Positions 8,321-17,798 of a stretch of 64,000 nucleotides of DNA are shown piece after piece. Each line of letters opens with the position of its first letter. Position 1 is the first letter of the stretch. The position numbers were made by a program, and so were the translations under genes. This DNA is from Cohaesibacter gelatinilyticus (GTDB lineage Bacteria > Pseudomonadota > Alphaproteobacteria > Rhizobiales > Cohaesibacteraceae), in assembly GCF_900215605.1 (NCBI RefSeq), contig NZ_OBEL01000001.1, positions 310,001-374,000 on the forward strand, read 5' to 3'. The notes under the pieces are model-generated. The model was not told the origin of the DNA and did not search any database. It saw only the letters and a program-made list of their open reading frames with translations.

Positions 8321-9208
8321 GTGAGCCTGAAGAAAAAGCTGAAACAGTTTTTGCCGGAAAAATATCGCAAGGAACCAACCATTATCCCGGTGGTGCGTAT
8401 GACCGGGCCGATCATGGTAGGAAGCCAAATGCGCCCGGGCCTTTCCATGGCATCCGTTGCAGGCCAATTGCACAAAGCCTTTTCCATCAAGGATGCGCCA
8501 GCTGTTGCCATTGCGATCAACAGCCCTGGTGGATCTCCTGTTCAGAGCCGGCTGATCTATGAACGTATCCGTCAGTTGGCTGAGGAAAAAGACAAGAAGG
8601 TAATATCCTTCTGTGAGGATGCTGCCGCTTCTGGTGGTTACATGCTTGCAATTGCAGGCGATGAGATCGTAGCAGATCCAAGTTCGATCGTTGGCTCGAT
8701 TGGTGTCGTGTCTGGTGGCTTCGGTTTTGTCAATGCCATTGAGAAGCTGGGCGTTGAACGTCGCGTTTATACCGCTGGTACGCAAAAAGCCATGCTGGAT
8801 CCGTTCAAGCCGGAGAACCCGGATCACACCAAACATCTCAATGCTCTTCTTGAGGATCTTTTCGAGACGTTCAAGGATTTGGTACGCAATCGTCGTGGTG
8901 ACAAACTGACCAAGGAAGAGGACGAGCTTTTCACTGGAGCCTTTTGGACCGGAAAGAAAGGCAAGGAATACGGCCTTGTCGATGAATTGGGCGATATGAG
9001 TGGCTATCTCAAACAAAAATATGGTGAAGATACCAAGCTCAAACTTATTGCCTCTGGTGGCGGTCTCTTCTCGCGCTTTCGTATGCCCGGCATGATGATG
9101 GCAGCGCAAGGTGGCGATCCAATAGATCGTATTGCTGCTGGCCTGTCCGCTGATTCTATTCTGGCTAGTTTGGAAGAGCGCGCATTATGGTCTCGTCTGG
9201 GCCTCTAG
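8321..9208 (+). CDS. S49-family peptidase (SppA/SohB-like)
   Basis: A 295-residue serine protease with a ClpP-like fold. The nucleophile is Ser104 in AAASGGYM and the general base is probably Lys156 in TQKAML; the 52-residue spacing equals that of the Ser-Lys dyad of Bacillus SppA. NSPGGS at 68-72 forms the oxyanion region. There is no clear N-terminal membrane anchor, so it may be peripheral, unlike classical signal peptide peptidases. It starts at GTG with AGGA 7 bases upstream. The last 22 bases overlap the start of the DUF418 gene, showing translational coupling. Confidence 0.88.
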   Translation: MSLKKKLKQFLPEKYRKEPTIIPVVRMTGPIMVGSQMRPGLSMASVAGQLHKAFSIKDAPAVAIAINSPGGSPVQSRLIYERIRQLAEEKDKKVISFCEDAAASGGYMLAIAGDEIVADPSSIVGSIGVVSGGFGFVNAIEKLGVERRVYTAGTQKAMLDPFKPENPDHTKHLNALLEDLFETFKDLVRNRRGDKLTKEEDELFTGAFWTGKKGKEYGLVDELGDMSGYLKQKYGEDTKLKLIASGGGLFSRFRMPGMMMAAQGGDPIDRIAAGLSADSILASLEERALWSRLGL

Positions 9209-10338
9209 AAAATTCCTTTTCAACCCCGCCAGCCATTCGTTTGGCGGGGCTTGATATAGCCCGTTTTTTAGCATTTGTCGGCATGGTGCTGGTAAATTTC
9301 AAAGTAGCCACAAATGCAAGCATGAGTGCTGAAACTCCGTCATGGTTGGCTTCAATGCATCCATTGCTGGAGGGAAGGGCTGCTGCTCTCTTTGTCCTGC
9401 TTGCCGGACTTGGTATAGGTTTCGGCGCCCAAAAAGCGTTCAACAAAGGCGTATCTGCGGCGGATATACGCAAAAAACAAGCTAAGCGCGGCCTCATCCT
9501 CTTTGCGTTTGGCTTGCTCAATCTCATCATTTTTGATGCTGATATCCTGCACTTCTATGGGATTTACTTCCTGTTGGCCTGCATCGCTCTCACAGGAAAT
9601 CGCAAGTCACTTCTTACTCTTGCCTTTGTCATCATTCTCTTCTCACCTGCGCTGCATTTTGTTTTTGATTATGAAGCTGGTTGGGATTGGCAAACTCTTC
9701 AATATGAAGGCCTTTGGTCGCCTGACGGCTTTATCCGAAATACCTTTTATAACGGCTTCCACCCGGTGTTTCCCTGGATATCCTTCCTGTTGTTCGGAAT
9801 GGCTCTGGCACAACTCAATCTGCAAAGCGCAACGGTGCGACTTCGGATAGCTGGTGCAGGGCTTGCGTTGATGTTTGCGGGTGCTCTGTTTGCTCAAATG
9901 GGACGAGATATCATTGCTTTGCCTGAGGTTGCTCAGGATCAGGAATTTGTTGAGCTAGTCCAGGCTCTGATGTCCTCCAGTCCTATTCCACCGTCTCCAA
10001 TCTATATGATCTCCGCCTCAGGTGCCGCACTTGTTGTATTGGTGTTCTGTCTGTGGCTTGGTGATTGGTTCGGTCAGCGAGCTTGGATGAAGCCAATTCT
10101 GACGACAGGTCAGCAAGCACTGACGCTCTATATCGCTCATATCATTGTCGGAATGGTGATTATGGAAGCAATGGGGTGGATTGCGATGGCCGGATCTGAA
10201 CCAGACCCTCCAACTCTTGAGCAAGTCTCGTTTTATTCAGGCTTCTTTCTCATTGGTTGCATGATCTATGCGGTGACATGGCATCACTATCTGGGTGCTG
10301 GGCCTCTTGAACGGCTTTTGAGAAAACTCAGCGCTTGA
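9187..10338 (+). CDS. DUF418-type integral membrane protein
   Basis: A 383-residue multi-pass membrane protein with about 9-10 hydrophobic segments. The opening GLDIARFLAFVGMVLVNF and the later EGRAAALFVLLAGLGIG are typical of the DUF1624/DUF418 group related to membrane acyltransferases, and the C-terminal TTGQQALTLYIAHIIVG matches the DUF418 domain. Members are proposed to be transporters or acyltransferases of envelope components; none is firmly known. Its start lies inside the S49 peptidase gene. Confidence 0.8.
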   Translation: MVSSGPLENSFSTPPAIRLAGLDIARFLAFVGMVLVNFKVATNASMSAETPSWLASMHPLLEGRAAALFVLLAGLGIGFGAQKAFNKGVSAADIRKKQAKRGLILFAFGLLNLIIFDADILHFYGIYFLLACIALTGNRKSLLTLAFVIILFSPALHFVFDYEAGWDWQTLQYEGLWSPDGFIRNTFYNGFHPVFPWISFLLFGMALAQLNLQSATVRLRIAGAGLALMFAGALFAQMGRDIIALPEVAQDQEFVELVQALMSSSPIPPSPIYMISASGAALVVLVFCLWLGDWFGQRAWMKPILTTGQQALTLYIAHIIVGMVIMEAMGWIAMAGSEPDPPTLEQVSFYSGFFLIGCMIYAVTWHHYLGAGPLERLLRKLSA

Positions 10339-10435
10339 GGTCTTTTCCAGAGTGATTATTCATGACATAAGAAAGCTTCGGTTTCCTTGAGGAGCCATGA
10401 AGCTGTGTGATATCTACCCTTGAAAGGCATAAGAC

Positions 10436-10648
10436 ATGGTCACGAAATTGCTCGTTCTTGCTGCGGCATTGGCAGTCGTCTGGGCCTTTTTCAAACTGGG
10501 TAGCAAGCTCAAGGTTCAGTCAACAAAATTGCAGGCTGCACGGATTCGCGAAGAGCGTCGTCAGGAAGCGGAGTTTCAGAAAAGAGAAGCCGATATTATT
10601 GATCTGGAGGTCGATCCCGACTCCGGCTCTTTTGAGGAAAAGAAGTAG
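10436..10648 (+). CDS. Small single-pass membrane protein, unknown
   Basis: Seventy residues: a hydrophobic segment (about 4-19) followed by a positively charged helix rich in Lys, Arg and Glu and an acidic tail (IIDLEVDPDSGSFEEKK). This looks like a bitopic inner-membrane protein with a cytoplasmic helical tail. It has no family I recognise. The ATG is preceded by TTGAAAGGCATAAGAC, which contains AAGG at a usable distance. Confidence 0.5.
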   Translation: MVTKLLVLAAALAVVWAFFKLGSKLKVQSTKLQAARIREERRQEAEFQKREADIIDLEVDPDSGSFEEKK

Positions 10649-10827
10649 CGAAACTGCCAGGATATCGACTGCATTCAAATCAAATTATCCACCTGTTACC
10701 AACAGATCATCTCTGGTCTTAATTTTGTTCTTGAAATGTTCTGTAAAAATGGCATTTTGGAAAGAGAACAAAAAGAAAACAAACTATCAAGTTTGAATTG
10801 AGCAATTCTGAACGGTTGCTCACAAGA

Positions 10828-12006
10828 ATGTGGGACAGAAAAATCATGGCATTGAACCAGCGGCAAACCGTAAATGCTCGGCCAGCAGCGCGTCCAGCAG
10901 CCAAGGCAACTGCATCCCTCAAAGATCCGCTTCTTGCCCGCTCGCTTAATGGCCGAACGCGCGGGCGTGGAACATTGACCAATCAATCTGGTCGGTTTGA
11001 GCCCTATGCCAAAGCTCCGGTGGATGATGGTTGGAACAATGAAGAGCAAGAAACAATTCTGAAGACCACTGTGCAGGAGGAGAAATCCAGAACCATAATC
11101 ACCCGCAATGATAGCCCTGATCTGCCCTTTGATCGGTCTATCAATCCCTATCGTGGATGTGAACATGGCTGCACCTATTGTTTTGCCCGAACAACCCATG
11201 CCTATATGGGATTATCTGCCGGTCTGGATTTTGAGACAAAACTCTTTGCCAAACCTGATGCAGTGGAGCAGTTGAAAAGGGAGTTGTCGGCCCCAACCTA
11301 CAAGCCTCGCCCGATTGCCATTGGAACCAATACCGATCCCTATCAGCCGATAGAGCGTAATTATCGTCTGATGCGTGGAATTTTGGAGGTTTTGCTGGAA
11401 ACGGGCCATCCTGTCTCCATTGTCACCAAATCCAGCCTTATTCTGAGGGATTTGGATTTGCTGAAGCAATTGGCCGAGCGGGATTTGGTCAAAGTGGCAA
11501 TTTCGGTCACGACCCTTGATCGCAAATTATGCGCTGTCATGGAGCCAAGGGCTGCTGCTCCTCAAAAGCGGCTTGAGGTAATCGGGCAATTATCCAGTGC
11601 AGGAATTCCTACCGCGGTTTTGATGGCTCCTATCATTCCTGCCCTGAATGATATTGAGCTGGAAGCCATACTGGAAGCCTGTTTTGAAGCCGGCGCCGTG
11701 GAGGCTAGTACCATTTTGCTACGTCTGCCGCGTGAGGTGGCTGATCTGTTTCAGGAATGGTTGTTGCACCATTTCCCGGATCGTTATCGCCATGTGACCA
11801 ACGTTCTTCGCTCCATGCACGGTGGGCGCCTGTATGATTCCACTCCTGGTAAGCGCATGAAAGGGCAGGGGCCTTACGCCGATATGATCCAGAAACGGCT
11901 TGAAGTGGCCATCAGGCGTTTGGGGCTATCCAAAAGAAAACTACGTCTTAGCACCGATCATTTCATTGCCCCTCAATCACAGGAGCAACAGCTAAGTTTG
12001 TTCTGA
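10828..12006 (+). CDS. PA0069-family radical SAM protein (SplB-like)
   Basis: About 392 residues with the radical SAM cluster motif CEHGCTYC (Cys-x3-Cys-x2-Cys) in YRGCEHGCTYCFARTTHAYM, then an SPL-like TIM barrel (SIVTKSSLILRDLDLL, IPTAVLMAPIIPALND). The family is related to spore photoproduct lyase, but its members in non-spore-formers have no proven substrate. An N-terminal RGRGTLTNQSGRFEPYAK segment is typical of the PA0069 group. The start is uncertain: ATG codons at 10828 and 10846 and a TTG at 10798 are in frame with weak ribosome sites. A strong terminator follows. Confidence 0.85.
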   Translation: MWDRKIMALNQRQTVNARPAARPAAKATASLKDPLLARSLNGRTRGRGTLTNQSGRFEPYAKAPVDDGWNNEEQETILKTTVQEEKSRTIITRNDSPDLPFDRSINPYRGCEHGCTYCFARTTHAYMGLSAGLDFETKLFAKPDAVEQLKRELSAPTYKPRPIAIGTNTDPYQPIERNYRLMRGILEVLLETGHPVSIVTKSSLILRDLDLLKQLAERDLVKVAISVTTLDRKLCAVMEPRAAAPQKRLEVIGQLSSAGIPTAVLMAPIIPALNDIELEAILEACFEAGAVEASTILLRLPREVADLFQEWLLHHFPDRYRHVTNVLRSMHGGRLYDSTPGKRMKGQGPYADMIQKRLEVAIRRLGLSKRKLRLSTDHFIAPQSQEQQLSLF

Positions 12007-12089
12007 TAATTCGATTTGAACCATTCATATCATTCTGAATTCCCAACTCCGTGCTCCATATGCAGCTTTTCATATGTGACGCCTCAACT

Positions 12090-12131
12090 CTGCCCTGTTC
12101 CGGTTGCCGCCGGAACAGGGCAGCTTTTTTT
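12090..12131 (+). terminator. Strong intrinsic terminator
   Basis: A perfect 14-bp stem (12090-12103 with 12110-12123), 6-base loop, then seven T. It ends the radical SAM transcript. Confidence 0.9.
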
Positions 12132-12253
12132 GACATGTGCGGGTCAAAGGTGAGAAAATTTGTCCATTTCATGCAGAGCTTTGTCGATAAGCTTGGCGTA
12201 GATCGGAGCGTGAACAGATCCCCCCTTTTCACTGACGCTCCGGCAAGCTAGGG

Positions 12254-12268
12254 TTAACGAAAGATTAA
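12254..12268. promoter_or_regulatory. CtrA-type binding site
   Basis: TTAA, seven bases, TTAA: an exact match to the CtrA full-site consensus, extended to TTAACC on the minus strand. It is about 140 bases upstream of the TipF-like EAL gene, in line with cell-cycle control of polar and flagellar genes. It is inferred from motif only. Confidence 0.5.
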
Positions 12269-12405
12269 AAGCTTTGATTCGCCCCGGTTTTTACCCATGG
12301 CCACGGGTAGGGCGTCAGGCTATATCGGCATCGATGTTGATTGTGTCGCCCAAACTGGCGGATTGTCTGGTGGGCGCAGATATCGATTAAAGGGCGGAGA
12401 AAGTT

Positions 12406-14295
12406 ATGCAGCGTCTGGGTGCACTATTCATTGCCATCTGTATGGTGGTGATTTCTGCCTCAGTTGGAGTGATCCTGAATTATAAATTCGGGCTGACTAT
12501 TCTCGAAGCTGCGCCTTTTGCTGTGGGTGTGCTACTCACTTTGATGTTGGTTCATTATCAAATCAGCCGTGTGCGCGATCGCTTGATCATTGATGAGCAG
12601 ATGGATGATCTGACGCGTCTCAAACTTTCTTTGACCAAAGATGTGCAAGATGTGCGCGAGCTGACCGAGCAGCTCGAACAAACTGTTGCGAGCAGAATGC
12701 GCGGTGAGATGGACCCCATACTTGCCGAACTGGATCTGATGGGAACCTTGGTCAAGCAACTGGCGGAAAGTTGTGCCGAGATTGATGAGCGAGTTGAGCT
12801 GAACGAAGAGCGTGCAAAGGTTTTGAAATCCAAGATGGATCAGGCCACAAAGACCATGGCTCAAATTCAGAAAAGTCTGAGTAATGGAGCATTGGCGACG
12901 CGGGAAAAGTTGCAGGCCACAAAGGTGGCCGTCGCTGACAAGGCCAAAGGAGACGAAGCTCAATCACAATCGGAGGTGACACCATCGGAGCCAAAGCCTG
13001 AGCCCATGGCAATTGATGACGAGCCACCGGCACTCAGTGAGGAAGAACAAAAAGCCTCCACGTTGGCTGCAAGCCGTGCCAAAGCGGAAGAAGCAGCAAA
13101 GGCATTGGAATCTATTGCCAATCTGCATCATGGCCAACATAAAAGCACCATTTCGGATGATGAAAAACAGGCCGTTCGCCGTGCACTTGCTATGGGTAAG
13201 ATGGAATTGCATCTGCAGCCAATCGTAACCTTGCCAATGCGAAAGCCTGCCCTGTATGAAATGCTGGCCCGTTTGCTTGATGAACAAGGTGAGGTTATCA
13301 CACCGGATGTTTTTCTGCCGGTCTGTAAAGAATTGAATTTTCTATCGCTTCTGGACCGCTTGGCGGTTAACAAGGCTTTCAGGATGCTGCGCAATCTGAC
13401 AGATCGTGGTCATGGTATGCCATGTTTCTGTAATATTTCTCTTGAGAGCATGTCAGATCCGGATTTCTTTGCTCATCTACGTGAGTTATATGAGCAAAAT
13501 ACGGACCTGGTTGAAAATATCATTCTGGAATTCAACCTTGCGAGTTTCAATTCGTTCGGAGTTTTGGAACAGGAAACCATGCAATTGATGCAAAGCATGG
13601 GCTTTCGTTTCTCCGTTGATCAACTTACCAGCCTCAAAGCTGATTTTGATCAGATGGTTCGATCCGGCATCCGCTTTGCCAAGGTGGCTGCACCAATCCT
13701 GACCCATCGTGATGCAGGTCGTGGCATGGACATTCATCCTGCAGATTTCTCACGTGTCTTGTCACGCAAAGGGCTGGATCTGATTGTTACCCATGTTGAG
13801 ACAGAGAGCGCTCTGGTTGGGTTGCTTGATTACAATATCAAACTGGCTCAAGGAAACCATTTTGCTCCGGCAAAACCGTTGCGCCCTGAAGAAACATCCA
13901 TTCCGGCATCGGTGACGAATGCGGCAGCTCAGGCAGCTCGTAAAGGTAGAAATGGAGCAGCAGGGTTGGCCTCTCGCCAGATGAACGCGACAGGTCAAAA
14001 TATACCTGCTCCCATCGTACATGGGGCAGGCGGTCGCATGAATGAACCTGCTCCCATGCCAGCAGCTCCGACGAGTGATCGAACTTTGGGACAAAACCCG
14101 CGTGTAGCCCAAGCTTTGAAGGCGATGTCGGCGCAGGATGGCGAAGCCAATCCAACTCGCGATCATTTCCGTAATGTGCTTGCGGAGGCGGCAGGTTTGA
14201 TGGACCCACAAACAACACGTCCCGGCTCAGCGGAACGACAGGCAAGTGATACACCCGCTCAGGGGCAACCAAGACTGCAGCGGGTGATCCGTTAA
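12406..14295 (+). CDS. TipF-like membrane coiled-coil EAL-domain protein
   Basis: A 629-residue protein: two N-terminal membrane helices (about 5-24 and 34-50), a long coiled coil (about 60-165), a variable Ala/Pro/Glu-rich linker, an EAL domain (about 263-500) and a Pro/Ala-rich tail. The EAL core is degenerate: EAL reads as EML (YEMLARL), NIS and ILEFN remain, but the DDFG loop has become VDQL, losing one catalytic aspartate. This suggests c-di-GMP binding rather than cleavage. The layout matches Caulobacter TipF, a polar c-di-GMP receptor for flagellum assembly; equivalence is inferred. GGAG lies just before the ATG. Confidence 0.8.
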   Translation: MQRLGALFIAICMVVISASVGVILNYKFGLTILEAAPFAVGVLLTLMLVHYQISRVRDRLIIDEQMDDLTRLKLSLTKDVQDVRELTEQLEQTVASRMRGEMDPILAELDLMGTLVKQLAESCAEIDERVELNEERAKVLKSKMDQATKTMAQIQKSLSNGALATREKLQATKVAVADKAKGDEAQSQSEVTPSEPKPEPMAIDDEPPALSEEEQKASTLAASRAKAEEAAKALESIANLHHGQHKSTISDDEKQAVRRALAMGKMELHLQPIVTLPMRKPALYEMLARLLDEQGEVITPDVFLPVCKELNFLSLLDRLAVNKAFRMLRNLTDRGHGMPCFCNISLESMSDPDFFAHLRELYEQNTDLVENIILEFNLASFNSFGVLEQETMQLMQSMGFRFSVDQLTSLKADFDQMVRSGIRFAKVAAPILTHRDAGRGMDIHPADFSRVLSRKGLDLIVTHVETESALVGLLDYNIKLAQGNHFAPAKPLRPEETSIPASVTNAAAQAARKGRNGAAGLASRQMNATGQNIPAPIVHGAGGRMNEPAPMPAAPTSDRTLGQNPRVAQALKAMSAQDGEANPTRDHFRNVLAEAAGLMDPQTTRPGSAERQASDTPAQGQPRLQRVIR

Positions 14296-14471
14296 GCACA
14301 TTCTGATGACCGATATTTCCATCCTTTCGCGACAATATATCAGGCGATAAACAGAGCTTGCGCTTGACCTTGCCTCCCGCACACGTGACAAAGGAATGCA
14401 TGCAATTGGAGCCAAGGCTGGCGCTGATTTATCGCATATCCGCCAACTTACAGATCATAGGAATATCCCAA

Positions 14472-15329
14472 ATGTCTTCCCGTCTGACCGGCCTCTCTTC
14501 TATCGCTTCCAACTATAAGGGCGTGCTGTCCGATATTTGGGGAGTTGTTCACAATGGCGTCGCCCATAACAAGGAAGCTGTTCAAGCACTGGCGAAGTTC
14601 CGGGCGGATCATGGTCCAGTTATTCTGATCACCAATGCACCGCGTCCCAATGGCCCAATTCTGGAGCAGTTGGACAATCTGGGGGTGCCACGTGAGTGTT
14701 ATGATGCTTTGGTTACCTCAGGAGATGTTAGTCGTGATGCAATCGAACGGATAGGGGGAAAAAGAGTTTATCATCTTGGACCCGAACGTGACATTTCTCT
14801 TTATGAAGGTTTAAGTGTTGAACTAGTAAAGCAATCTGACGCAGAGGTCATTTGCTGTACTGGGCTTTGGAACGACGCAACCGAAACGCCGGACGATTAT
14901 GACGATATGCTCAAGGATTTTGCCAAGCGCAAATTACCATTCATCTGCGCCAATCCCGATCTGGTTGTCGATAAGGGTGGCAAGATGATTTATTGCGCAG
15001 GCGCCCTCGCGGAGCGATTTGCGGCCTATGGGGGCGAGCCAATCATGGTGGGCAAGCCATGTGGTCCAATCTATGATGCGTCCTTGTCCGAACTTACCAA
15101 GGCAAATGGTGGTGAAGTCAATCGCGATGAAATTCTGATCATCGGTGACAGTCTGCCAACGGATATGCGAGGCGCACATCATCAAAAGCTTGATGCTATC
15201 TTCATCACCGCGGGCATTCATGCAGCTGATTTCGGTCCATCAGATGCGCCAGACACTGAGCGTGTTCAGCATCGTCTGGATCATGAAGATGTTCAAGCTG
15301 TCGGCTTCATGCCAAGCCTTGCATGGTAG
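14472..15329 (+). CDS. TIGR01459-family HAD hydrolase
   Basis: A 285-residue NagD-like class II haloacid dehalogenase-type phosphatase. Motif I is SDIWGVVHNG with a catalytic aspartate, motif II is LITNAPRP, the motif III lysine lies in MVGKPCGPIY, and motif IV is IIGDSLPTDMRGA. Together they hydrolyse phosphoesters through an aspartyl-phosphate. The TIGR01459 group is typical of alphaproteobacteria and of unknown substrate. The ATG at 14472 follows AGGA; a start 38 codons upstream has no family resemblance. The folate-binding gene follows, as in many relatives. Confidence 0.85.
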   Translation: MSSRLTGLSSIASNYKGVLSDIWGVVHNGVAHNKEAVQALAKFRADHGPVILITNAPRPNGPILEQLDNLGVPRECYDALVTSGDVSRDAIERIGGKRVYHLGPERDISLYEGLSVELVKQSDAEVICCTGLWNDATETPDDYDDMLKDFAKRKLPFICANPDLVVDKGGKMIYCAGALAERFAAYGGEPIMVGKPCGPIYDASLSELTKANGGEVNRDEILIIGDSLPTDMRGAHHQKLDAIFITAGIHAADFGPSDAPDTERVQHRLDHEDVQAVGFMPSLAW

Positions 15330-15460
15330 GAGATCGAGCGGCAGGTTTCTTCCGCTGCTACTTCTTCCAATGTTCTACCCTTGTAGCGCTAGGGGGAAAT
15401 ACCTAACTTAGTTTGACGAATAGTTCCTTACGCCTTCCCGTCAATTTCAGGAAAAGACAT

Positions 15461-16318
15461 ATGCCTTTGTTTGCTTGCCACGATCGTTCTGTGATTTCCA
15501 TGCGTGGCGCTGACTGTGAAGAATTGCTGCAACGTCTTATCACGACAAATCTGGACCAAGTGGAAATGGGCGAAGCTGGTTTTGGGGCTCTGTTGGCTCC
15601 TCAAGGTAAAATCTTGATGGACTTTCTCGTCATTCGTCAGGATGACGGCTTCCTGTTTGATCTGGATAGCCAGCTTGTCGATGGTTTCATCAAGAAGATG
15701 ACACTCTATAAAATGCGCTCAGATGTTACCATTGAGAAAAGCGATCTGGAAGTTGCGGTGTCTTTGGGTGACGGAGACGAGCAAATCGCGCTGACCGTGA
15801 AGGACCCTCGCCACGAAGGTCTTGGATATCGCCATTATGCGTTTGGTAATGAGTTGAGCGAAGCCAAGACGGGTGGTGAAGCCGTCCTTGCTGCACATAT
15901 CAGCTGCGGTGTTCCGCAAGGCGGAACAGAAGAAACGTCACGCGATTTCCTGTATGGCGATGCGTTTCCTCATGATGTCAATCTCGATCAGCTTGGTGGT
16001 ATTGACTATAACAAAGGTTGTTATGTCGGTCAGGAAGTTGTCTCGCGCATGCATCACCGGGGCACTGCCAGAAAGCGCATTGTTACGGTGAGTGCTGATC
16101 AAGCTCTCACCTCTCATGCAGCAATTCTGGCTGGCGAGAAAAATATCGGCCAAATCGGTCTGGCTCAGGGAAATGTTGCTTTGGCGCAGATCAGGTTGGA
16201 TCGCTTGGCGACAGCGCTGGGACAAGGACAAACAGTTCAGAGCGAACAAGGACTTTCCCTCTCTATCTCCATTCCTGCTTATGCCGATTTTGCCGATCAA
16301 TTTGGTCTTTCCATGTAA
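15461..16318 (+). CDS. ygfZ: YgfZ/GcvT-like folate-binding protein
   Basis: A 285-residue protein of the COG0354 group, which helps repair or assemble some iron-sulphur clusters using tetrahydrofolate. The signature K-G-C-Y-x-G-Q-E is present as KGCYVGQEVVSRMHHRG (about residue 185). The N-terminal part (LQRLITTNLD, LLAPQGKILMDFLV) matches the GcvT-like folate domain. The ATG at 15461 has AGGAAA at good distance; the TTG-type start 16 codons upstream is less likely. Confidence 0.88.
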   Translation: MPLFACHDRSVISMRGADCEELLQRLITTNLDQVEMGEAGFGALLAPQGKILMDFLVIRQDDGFLFDLDSQLVDGFIKKMTLYKMRSDVTIEKSDLEVAVSLGDGDEQIALTVKDPRHEGLGYRHYAFGNELSEAKTGGEAVLAAHISCGVPQGGTEETSRDFLYGDAFPHDVNLDQLGGIDYNKGCYVGQEVVSRMHHRGTARKRIVTVSADQALTSHAAILAGEKNIGQIGLAQGNVALAQIRLDRLATALGQGQTVQSEQGLSLSISIPAYADFADQFGLSM

Positions 16319-16452
16319 GCATTTTCTGCCCATTTGCCCGTTATGCGACAAAAGGCTTGGGCATGAATGTAAATTGCAGTCATTACAATTGGCATCTTTA
16401 GATTTTGGTAAGCATAAATCCCTTAGATATCTGGCAAACGGGGGACGTAAGA

Positions 16453-16980
16453 ATGCTGGTTAAAAATGATGCCTTGAAGGACTTGGTCGGCTCCATCGCC
16501 GACTATGCGCAAGCCAAGATTGACAATGGGGATGTCAGTGGCCCGCGCTATGGTGGTTTGTTGAAAATGGTCTGGTGTGGAACGTCAGGTGAGCCTTGCT
16601 ATACCAGTTGCCAATCCATGATCGACGCCATGCAATTGTTGCGTGAGCTGGACCAATGCGAGGAGCTGGATGGCTTCTTCATCGCTTTGACCGCGACCAT
16701 GCTGGAAGCCTTCCCGCAGGGAGGCGCCAAGCTCGATGATTTTGCAGCACTTCGAAAAATGTCCAGTGAAATCGGCAAGGTCATTCCGCTTGATCAGATC
16801 AAACTGCCGGAAGAAAAGTCTGAGGCAGTGGTTCAACAAAACCCGGAGGCAACAGGTTTTGGTGACGATAGTGGGGAGATCAAATGGTCAGTTGAGGGAG
16901 ACGAGCCATTATTCTTGCTGGACGAAGAAGGCTTTCTAGCCGATCTGGATGCTTCAGATCGAGACGAGAAGGTTGCCTGA
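16453..16980 (+). CDS. Hypothetical protein
   Basis: A 175-residue soluble protein with no recognised family. Residues 1-115 look helical with four Cys (CGTSGEPCYTSC and QCEEL); the C-terminal 60 residues are acidic and low in structure (EGDEPLFLLDEEGFLADLDASDRDE), suggesting a disordered tail. The ATG at 16453 is chosen over a TTG at 16405 because GGGGGA lies 7 bases upstream. A terminator follows. Confidence 0.6.
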   Translation: MLVKNDALKDLVGSIADYAQAKIDNGDVSGPRYGGLLKMVWCGTSGEPCYTSCQSMIDAMQLLRELDQCEELDGFFIALTATMLEAFPQGGAKLDDFAALRKMSSEIGKVIPLDQIKLPEEKSEAVVQQNPEATGFGDDSGEIKWSVEGDEPLFLLDEEGFLADLDASDRDEKVA

Positions 16981-17009
16981 TCATTTGATCAACACAAGAT
17001 AGCCAGAGA

Positions 17010-17034
17010 AAATGCCCGCTTGAAGCGGGCATTT
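17010..17034. terminator. Bidirectional intrinsic terminator
   Basis: Stem AAATGCCCGCT / AGCGGGCATTT with a 3-base loop between the hypothetical gene and convergent moaB. Confidence 0.8.
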
Positions 17035-17062
17035 CTGTATCAAGAATGTCGATGGCAAAGGC

Positions 17063-17620
17063 CTATTTGCCTTGCATCTTACCGCGTTTCAAATGCTCAT
17101 CCAGCCGCGGCATCATCTCGACGAAGTTGCAGGGTAGATGTCGATAATCCAACTGCTGAGCAAAAATGCCATCCCAAGCATCCTTGCAGGCTCCTGTGGA
17201 GCCGGGAATGCAGAAAATATAGGTTGCTCCGGCGACTCCACCTGTAGCGCGCGACTGAATGGTCGAGGTGCCAATTTTCTCAAAAGAGATTTTGTGAAAC
17301 AGCCAGGAGAAGCCGTCCATCTGTTTTTCAAACAGCGGCATCATGGCTTCTGGCGTTACATCCCGGCCGGTGAAGCCGGTGCCGCCAGTGGAGATGATGA
17401 CATCAATATCGGGATTGGCAATCCAGGCCTTGGTCTGTGCCTGAATGGTATTGACATCATCTTTGACAATGGCCCGGTCAGCCAGCACATGTCCGGCTTT
17501 TTCGAGACGATCAACCAAAGTCTGGCCGGAGCGATCATCCTCCAGTGTACGACTGTCAGAGATGGTCAAAATGGCAATCTTCACAGGGATGAAGTCACGC
17601 GGTCCGGTATAATGCGCCAT
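17063..17620 (-). CDS. moaB: Molybdenum cofactor biosynthesis protein B
   Basis: A 185-residue MoaB/MogA-fold protein that acts on molybdopterin (adenylylation step in the pathway). Visible are [19 protein letters not shown] at the start, the conserved [16 protein letters not shown] loop, and [18 protein letters not shown], which form the molybdopterin pocket. Length is normal for MoaB. The ATG at 17620 follows AGGAAAAA; an earlier in-frame start adds 22 unrelated residues. No other Moco gene lies in the window. Confidence 0.92.
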   Translation of the reverse strand: MAHYTGPRDFIPVKIAILTISDSRTLEDDRSGQTLVDRLEKAGHVLADRAIVKDDVNTIQAQTKAWIANPDIDVIISTGGTGFTGRDVTPEAMMPLFEKQMDGFSWLFHKISFEKIGTSTIQSRATGGVAGATYIFCIPGSTGACKDAWDGIFAQQLDYRHLPCNFVEMMPRLDEHLKRGKMQGK

Positions 17621-17798
17621 TGGTTTTTCCTGTATTTTGCAACATTGAGCAAGTGTAAGATTAATCTGTACCACTCTCTCAGACAATTGATCAGATGCAA
17701 TTGCCCCAAGTCAATCTTCGAAAGACTGTGGGGCCTTTTCTGTGGGAAGTGGCGATGATCAATTGGAAATTTTAGCTGCCCTATCCCTAACAAGGCTA

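Noticed and set aside
12297-12485. 62-codon frame overlapping the EAL gene start
   Set aside because: Shadow frame over a well supported gene with a good ribosome site.
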